Positions 11,475 through 16,049 of a DNA stretch of 16,049 nt are shown in pieces; the first letter of the stretch is position 1; each line of letters starts with the position of its first letter. Source of the DNA: RGIG5299 sp045542315 (GTDB lineage: Bacteria; Bacillota; Clostridia; Oscillospirales; RGIG5299); contig JAZQKU010000009.1 of assembly GCA_045542315.1 (NCBI GenBank), positions 1-16,049 on the forward strand, read 5' to 3'. A program made the translations under genes and the position numbers. The notes beneath the pieces are model-generated. The model had not been told where the DNA came from. It saw nothing but the letters and a program-made list of their open reading frames with translations, and ran no database searches.

Positions 11475-13287
11475 ATATTTCTCCTTTTTCTACAGCTTCA
11501 AAAAGAAGCTTCGCAGTCTTTTTGTCAAGCCCCTTAACAGATAAAATATCCTCTTTCGTAGCCTCACGGAGTGCCGAAAGCGTCTTGAAATGCGAGAGGA
11601 TAAGCCTTGCCTTTTTTGGACCTATGCCTTCGATCTTCTGAAGCGAAAGACCCTTTACCCCCGACGAGCGCTTTTGCTTATGATAGCTTATCGCAAAGCG
11701 GTGGACCTCGTCCTGAAGCCTTGTGAGCGCCGTCCACAGCTCACGGTAGCTTGCGAGCTTGACCTCGTTTACCTCGGTAACGAGCGATTTGGTGCGGTGA
11801 TGCGAGTCCTTTTTCAGACCTGCCACCGGCACCGTAATTCCGCGTTCCGAAAGCGCTTTTGCAACGGTATTTCGCTGTGCCTCGCCGCCGTCGGCAATAA
11901 AGAGGTCGGGCAAAACAGAAAAGCCTTCTTTTCCCGAAAGATAATCGTCAAGCCGTCTTGAGATAACCTCGTAAAGAGCGGCGGTATCGTCCTTGTTCAC
12001 CTCTGCCTTAACGGCAAATCGGCGGTAAGCGCTCTTTTGCGGCTTGAAGTCCTCAAAGACCGTCATCGCGCCAACGGTATCACTGCCTGCGGTGTGAGAT
12101 ATGTCGTAAACCTCTATCCTTTTGGGTGCGAAAGAAAGACCTAAAAGCCTCATAAGGTCCTCTGCGGCGCGCTCGCTCTCGCCCCAGCTTTTTTCAAAGC
12201 CTATAAGGTATTCCTTTGCCGCTTCCGCCGCGTAGGAAACTATCGTTGCGCCAACGGAGCCTGCCTTTGGCACCGAAACGGGAATATTTTTGTTGAATTT
12301 TTCGAATAAAAACGCCTTGAAAAGCTCAATTTCATCAAGCTGCTCCGAAAGGTAAATTCTTTTCGGCGGCTTTGTGGTCGCTCCGTAATAGGCAATAAGT
12401 GCCTCGAAAAATAAGCTTCCGTCACCGTCTGCCGCCGAGGGAACAAATGAGGTCGCCGATAGCATAAGACCGTTTCTCACGGGCAAGACCGACACCGCGA
12501 GATTTCTTTCGCTCCTTATGACCGCCACGCCGTGAGCGTTTTTATCCTCTTTAAAAATGATGCTCTGGCTTTCCTTTATCTTATTTACAGCTAAAAGCCT
12601 GTCGCGGTAAAATGCCGCCTTCTCAAAGTCAAGACGCTCTGCCGCCGACTCCATCTTTTCGGTAAGAAGTGCAACCACCGCATCGGTATCTCCCTTTAAA
12701 AATCTCACTGCGTTTTCGATCTGCTCGAGATATTCCTCTTTTGAAACTGCGTTAACGCAGGGCGCGGTGCATCTTCCGAGATGGTGGCAAAGACATGCGC
12801 GCTCCTTTTTCGTAACCTTATTGCATTCGGGAAGCAAAAAGGTGCGTCCCGCGCTGTCAAGAAGCGCCTTTGCGGTACCTCTCGTGTAATACGGACCGAA
12901 AAATTCTCCCGACGGCTTGTGATTAACTATTTCAAAAACGGGGTATTCGTCCTTTGTGAGACGAATGTAGCAAACTCCCTTATCGTCCCTTAAAAGGACG
13001 TTGAATTGCGGCATATGCTCTCTTATCAGGTTTCTTTCGAGCAAAAGCGCCTCAAGCTCGGTTTTCGTTTTCATAACGTCAAACGACTCGACGTGAGAAA
13101 CAAGAGCGTAGGTTTTTTTGTTATGTGCCTCGATCCTCGTAAAATAGCTTGAAACTCTGTTTTTCAGGTTCTTTGCCTTTCCAACGTAAATGACTTTATC
13201 CTCGACGTCCTTCATAATGTAAACGCCGGGGGTAAGAGGCAGATTAACAGCCTTTTCCTTAAGTTTTTCAATTCTCTCGTTTTTCAT
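11473..13287 (-). CDS. uvrC: UvrABC excinuclease subunit C
   Basis: UvrC makes both incisions around bulky DNA lesions in nucleotide excision repair, working with UvrA and UvrB, which are not in this window. The 604-residue protein has the full domain order. The GIY-YIG nuclease is at about 15-95 (LPLTPGVYIMKD, VIYVGKAKNLKNR, Glu77). Cysteines 155, 165, 173 and 177 have the spacing of the [4Fe-4S] ligands. The UVR motif that binds UvrB is at about 204-238. The RNase H-like nuclease carries Asp395 (VYDISH), Asp466 (IADGG) and His529 (DEVHR). Two helix-hairpin-helix motifs close the protein at about 550-600 (IEGIGPKKA, VKGLDKKTA). No ribosome site precedes the ATG, and the predicted promoter lies so close that the transcript would begin at the start codon. 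Its 3' end shares a terminator with the convergent gene. Confidence 0.97.
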   Translation of the reverse strand: MKNERIEKLKEKAVNLPLTPGVYIMKDVEDKVIYVGKAKNLKNRVSSYFTRIEAHNKKTYALVSHVESFDVMKTKTELEALLLERNLIREHMPQFNVLLRDDKGVCYIRLTKDEYPVFEIVNHKPSGEFFGPYYTRGTAKALLDSAGRTFLLPECNKVTKKERACLCHHLGRCTAPCVNAVSKEEYLEQIENAVRFLKGDTDAVVALLTEKMESAAERLDFEKAAFYRDRLLAVNKIKESQSIIFKEDKNAHGVAVIRSERNLAVSVLPVRNGLMLSATSFVPSAADGDGSLFFEALIAYYGATTKPPKRIYLSEQLDEIELFKAFLFEKFNKNIPVSVPKAGSVGATIVSYAAEAAKEYLIGFEKSWGESERAAEDLMRLLGLSFAPKRIEVYDISHTAGSDTVGAMTVFEDFKPQKSAYRRFAVKAEVNKDDTAALYEVISRRLDDYLSGKEGFSVLPDLFIADGGEAQRNTVAKALSERGITVPVAGLKKDSHHRTKSLVTEVNEVKLASYRELWTALTRLQDEVHRFAISYHKQKRSSGVKGLSLQKIEGIGPKKARLILSHFKTLSALREATKEDILSVKGLDKKTAKLLFEAVEKGEI

Positions 13288-13293
13288 AATTTA

Positions 13294-13322
13294 ATTATAT
13301 AACAAAAAGAAAAAATTATCAA
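13294..13322 (-). promoter_or_regulatory. Predicted uvrC promoter giving a leaderless transcript
   Basis: On the minus strand TTGATA (13322-13317), a 17-base spacer and TATAAT (13299-13294) form a near-consensus promoter. Only six bases (TAAATT) separate the -10 from the uvrC ATG, so transcription should start at or within a base of the A of the start codon. No SHINE-DALGARNO-like sequence is present. Confidence 0.6.
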
Positions 13323-13348
13323 TATTTTCCTTTAAAACGCCGCAAATA

Positions 13349-13376
13349 TTGACATTTTTTTTTATTATGGTATAAT
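13349..13376 (+). promoter_or_regulatory. Predicted promoter of the carboxypeptidase operon
   Basis: TTGACA (13349-13354), a 16-base spacer and TATAAT (13371-13376), with a TGG extended -10, form a strong sigma-A promoter. The start is near 13383, about 29 bases before the GTG. It is back to back with the uvrC promoter. Confidence 0.8.
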
Positions 13377-13411
13377 TATTCAGTTAAGATATTATAAAAG
13401 GAGTGAAAACG

Positions 13412-14746
13412 GTGGTAAAAAGAAAGAAAAAAAGTAATATTCCCCAAATTATCTTTGCGGTAACTGCGGGAATTCTGATCGTTGCCGCCGTGCTGTTTTC
13501 CGTTCTCTCCGCAGTGAGTGATACGGGCGGAAGCGTTAGCTCCGAGCCGCCTCTGTCGTCCGATATCCCTCCCGTATCGTCGGATATCTCTTACCCCGAC
13601 GAATCTGAAATAGAAGACCCCGAAATGGGCTCATCCGATCAGGCATCGATAGATTTCGGATCGAGAATTCCGCGTCCCTCAATAAAAAATCCCGAGCCCT
13701 ACAGCTTCAAGCCCAAATACGCAATAATTTATGAGCCTGCCGCCGACTATATCCACTTTGAAAAGGATATTCACAAGCAGATAGCTCCCGCAAGCACCGC
13801 AAAGCTTATCTCGGGCCTCGTTGCCCTCGAATATCTTTCACCCGAAACGGTTATAACCGTCGGCAATGAGAGAAAGCTCGTTGAATGGGATGCGAGCGTT
13901 TTGGGACTTTCCATAGGCGACACCTTAACGGTAAAGGAGCTTATAATGGCTCTTATGGTCTCCTCAGGCGGCGACGCGGCATACACCCTTGCCGTTTCGG
14001 TTGCCAAGGCGGCGGACGTTGACGGAGTTATAACCGATCCTGCGGCGCAGATAGAGTATTTTATGACTCTTGTAAACGAATACGCCGCCGCAAACGGCTT
14101 TGATGACTGTCATTTCGTCACACCCGACGGCTACGATGCCGAGGGTCAGTACGTAACACTTCGTTCACTTGCCCGCATTGCCGCAAAGGCAATGGAGAAC
14201 GAGACGATGAAGGAAGCAATAACCACAAAAGCTTACACCTTTACCTTCACTACCACAGGCAAGACCAAAACGGCCTACAACACCAATAAGCTTTTGCGTG
14301 AAACGAGCAGCTATTATTCTCCCTACGTAACGGGAATAAAGACAGGCACAACCACCGACGCAGGCAACTGCCTTGCGGCAGACGCCTATATAAACGGCAG
14401 ATATTTCATAATAATAACCATGAAGCAAAGGAGCGACGAATTCCGTTATAAGGATATCCTCACTATGATAGAGCTTTGTAAGGAGCTTCCCGAGGTCGAG
14501 ATCCCGAATCCTCCCTCGGATAACTCCTCCGATATCCCGTCGGATATCCCGTCCGATCTTCCGTCGGACACCTCTTCGGATATCCCGTCCGATATACCGT
14601 CGGATATCCCATCCGATCCTTCTTCGGATATCTCAAGTGAGATAATAAGCAACACCTCAAGCGAGGTAAGCTCCGACACGTCGGGTGAAACGGAAAACGA
14701 ATCCTCTTTGGCAACGGACGAAAACAACACATCCGTTCCAGCATAA
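13412..14746 (+). CDS. D-alanyl-D-alanine carboxypeptidase (serine-type, peptidase S11) with repeat tail
   Basis: This penicillin-binding enzyme trims the terminal D-Ala from peptidoglycan stem peptides outside the membrane. Numbered from the GTG at 13412 it has 444 residues. A basic N-terminus (KRKKK) and one hydrophobic segment (about 11-34) act as an anchor or uncleaved signal. A Ser/Pro/Asp linker follows to about residue 90. The catalytic domain has STAK (Ser128, Lys131), SSGGD at 184-188 in place of the usual SxN, and KTG (310-312). Ten SDIP-like tetrads (369-408) and a Ser/Glu tail replace the usual C-terminal domain and amphipathic anchor. A GTG at 13403 overlaps the ribosome site AAGGAG (13398-13403), so the GTG at 13412, eight bases after it, is preferred. 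The next gene starts 21 bases on, in the same unit. Confidence 0.93.
   Translation: MVKRKKKSNIPQIIFAVTAGILIVAAVLFSVLSAVSDTGGSVSSEPPLSSDIPPVSSDISYPDESEIEDPEMGSSDQASIDFGSRIPRPSIKNPEPYSFKPKYAIIYEPAADYIHFEKDIHKQIAPASTAKLISGLVALEYLSPETVITVGNERKLVEWDASVLGLSIGDTLTVKELIMALMVSSGGDAAYTLAVSVAKAADVDGVITDPAAQIEYFMTLVNEYAAANGFDDCHFVTPDGYDAEGQYVTLRSLARIAAKAMENETMKEAITTKAYTFTFTTTGKTKTAYNTNKLLRETSSYYSPYVTGIKTGTTTDAGNCLAADAYINGRYFIIITMKQRSDEFRYKDILTMIELCKELPEVEIPNPPSDNSSDIPSDIPSDLPSDTSSDIPSDIPSDIPSDPSSDISSEIISNTSSEVSSDTSGETENESSLATDENNTSVPA
14516..14635 (+). repeat. In-frame 12-base repeats encoding SDIP tetrads
   Basis: Ten consecutive 12-base units encode SDNS, SDIP, SDIP, SDLP, SDTS, SDIP (three times), SDPS and SDIS. 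Most units contain the palindrome GGATATCC or a close variant. Gain or loss of a unit by slippage would keep the frame, so tail length may vary between strains. Confidence 0.85.
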
Positions 14747-14767
14747 CATAAAAAGGAAAGATAATCT

Positions 14768-16049
14768 ATGCCTATTACGGAAATACTCAAACAAAACGCC
14801 GAAAAGTTCGAAAGCGACGTCGCTCTCGTTGAGCTTGAACCCGAAAACGGCGTGCGTATTGAAATAAGCTGGGGTGAATTCGAAGCCTCGGCAAATAAAT
14901 TTGCAAACTATCTTAACTCGAAGGGAATCGTAAAGGGCGATAAGGTCGCTATACTTATGACGAATTCGATAAGATGGCTTATTTGCTATTTCGGTGTGCT
15001 TAAAACGGGCGCACTTGCGGTTCCGCTTAACTTCCGTTACGATACGGAGGATATTAAAAACTGCTTGAATATCTCCGAGGCCGACGCTCTCGTTTTCGGA
15101 GGCGAGTTCATAGAAAGACTCTTTCCGTTAAAGGAAAAGGTTGCCGCATTGAAAACGGCGGTCTGCACCGACGACCTCAAAACTCCCGATTATGCGATTT
15201 CCTTTGCCGATGCCGTTTTGGGCTTTTCGGCGGAATTCAAAAACGTTCCCCTCACCGACGGGGACGATGCCGCCCTTTATTTCACCTCCGGCACCACCGG
15301 CTTTCCCAAGGCGATTTTGCACACCCATCTTTCCCTTATGACCGCCTGCATAACCGAAAATAAGCATCACTCGCAAACGAAGGAGGATACCTTCCTCTGT
15401 ATTCCGCCCCTTTACCATACGGGCGCTATAATGCATTGGTTCGGAAGCTTTCTTGTCGGCGGCAAGGGTGTTTTGTTAAAGGGAATAAAGCCAAAGCAGA
15501 TAATAAAAGCGGTGTCCGACGAAAGGGCGACCATCGTCTGGCTTTTAGTGCCGTGGGCGCAGGATATACTCGACTCCATCGACAGCGGCGACATTAAAAT
15601 TGAGGACTACGAGCTTTCACAGTGGCGTCTTATGCACATCGGCGCACAGCCCGTTCCCCCGAGCCTTATCCATCGTTGGCTTATCACCTTTCCTCACCAT
15701 CAGTACGATACCAACTACGGTCTTTCCGAGTCGATAGGTCCCGGTTGCGTCCACCTCGGAGTTGAAAATACCGACAGGGTAGGCGCTATCGGTGTTCCCG
15801 GCTATAACTGGCAGGCAAAGATAGTTCTTCCCGATATGACCGAGGCATCAAGAGGCGTTGCGGGCGAGCTTGCCGTAAAGGGAAACGGCGTAATGAAATG
15901 CTATTACAAAAACCCCGAGGCAACCGCCGAATCGTTAAAGGACGGCTGGCTGCTCACGGGCGATATGGCCTATAAGGACGACGACGGCTTCATCTACCTC
16001 GTCGATCGCAAAAAGGATCTCATAATAACGGGCGGCGAAAATATCTTCC
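14768..16049 (+). CDS. AMP-forming acyl-CoA synthetase (partial, runs off the window)
   Basis: The first 427 codons are present and the frame is open to the right edge. The enzyme class activates a carboxylic acid, usually a fatty acid, to an acyl-adenylate and then acyl-CoA. The ANL-superfamily core motifs appear in order: the P-loop YFTSGTTGFPKAILHTH (171-187), IPPLYHTGA (212-220), YGLSES (317-322), GWLLTGDMAY (393-402) with the adenylate-binding Asp399, and DRKKDLIITGGENIF (413-427) at the hinge to the C-terminal domain. The catalytic Lys of that domain lies outside the window. The ribosome site AAGGAAAG (14753-14760), seven bases before the ATG, fixes the start. It sits 21 bases after the carboxypeptidase gene and is probably co-transcribed. 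The acyl substrate (long-chain fatty acid, short-chain or aryl acid) cannot be told from this part. Confidence 0.93.
   Translation, partial: MPITEILKQNAEKFESDVALVELEPENGVRIEISWGEFEASANKFANYLNSKGIVKGDKVAILMTNSIRWLICYFGVLKTGALAVPLNFRYDTEDIKNCLNISEADALVFGGEFIERLFPLKEKVAALKTAVCTDDLKTPDYAISFADAVLGFSAEFKNVPLTDGDDAALYFTSGTTGFPKAILHTHLSLMTACITENKHHSQTKEDTFLCIPPLYHTGAIMHWFGSFLVGGKGVLLKGIKPKQIIKAVSDERATIVWLLVPWAQDILDSIDSGDIKIEDYELSQWRLMHIGAQPVPPSLIHRWLITFPHHQYDTNYGLSESIGPGCVHLGVENTDRVGAIGVPGYNWQAKIVLPDMTEASRGVAGELAVKGNGVMKCYYKNPEATAESLKDGWLLTGDMAYKDDDGFIYLVDRKKDLIITGGENIF

Noticed and set aside
13403..13411. Upstream GTG start for the carboxypeptidase
   Set aside because: The G of this GTG is the last base of the AAGGAG ribosome site. 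The GTG at 13412 has correct spacing.
14516..14635. CRISPR or other DNA repeat element
   Set aside because: The 12-base units are in frame, encode an S-D-I-P linker and lack unique spacers.

Overview
The window reads as chromosomal DNA from a low-to-mid GC Gram-positive anaerobe of the Clostridia, plausibly a gut Oscillospirales/Ruminococcaceae-like bacterium. This is inferred from the gene families: a K+-dependent membrane pyrophosphatase, clostridial-type UvrC, PyrH, Tgt and QueA, an AraC-controlled L-fucose isomerase, and lipoproteins with SPase II signals. AGGAGG-like ribosome sites and sigma-A type promoters (TTGACA, 16-17 bp, TATAAT) also fit. No rRNA, tRNA, CRISPR array, insertion sequence or phage gene was recognised.

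Layout. Positions 49-4750 are all on the minus strand. In transcription order they are queA (4750-3731), a beta-helix lipoprotein (3571-2450), a small two-helix membrane protein coupled by a 4-base overlap to tgt (2375-841), and pyrH (759-49). QueA and Tgt carry out two steps of the same queuosine tRNA modification pathway, but a gene of unrelated type lies between them. From the divergent queA/hppA region rightward, hppA (5034-7130, +) encodes a 698-residue ion-pumping pyrophosphatase. It has a near-ideal promoter, and upstream lies a cluster of palindromic AT-rich boxes with about 20 bp spacing.

A second module begins with a convergent hppA/araC terminator. It holds an AraC-family regulator (8043-7180, -) divergent from L-fucose isomerase (8153-9958, +), with two direct repeats between them that look like AraC-type operator half-sites. 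Next come a remnant resembling the 5' end of a lipoprotein gene, a long imperfect hairpin, and a lipoprotein with glycosidase-like (beta/alpha)-barrel features (10140-11435, +). The module suggests inducible use of L-fucose or a fucose-containing glycan. The kinase and aldolase steps are not in the window.

The last part has uvrC (13287-11473, -), which ends in a terminator shared with the convergent lipoprotein gene and whose predicted promoter would make a leaderless mRNA. Divergent from it is a two-gene unit: a D-Ala-D-Ala carboxypeptidase with an SDIP-repeat tail (13412-14746), then an AMP-forming acyl-CoA synthetase that runs off the right edge (14768-16049).

Three starts were moved downstream of the longest open frame on ribosome-site evidence: hppA, the AraC gene and the carboxypeptidase. 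I see no clearly new multi-gene system. The most unusual signals are in the intergenic DNA: the operator-like array, the predicted leaderless uvrC, the decayed signal-peptide copy and the heptamer/hairpin patch beside queA.
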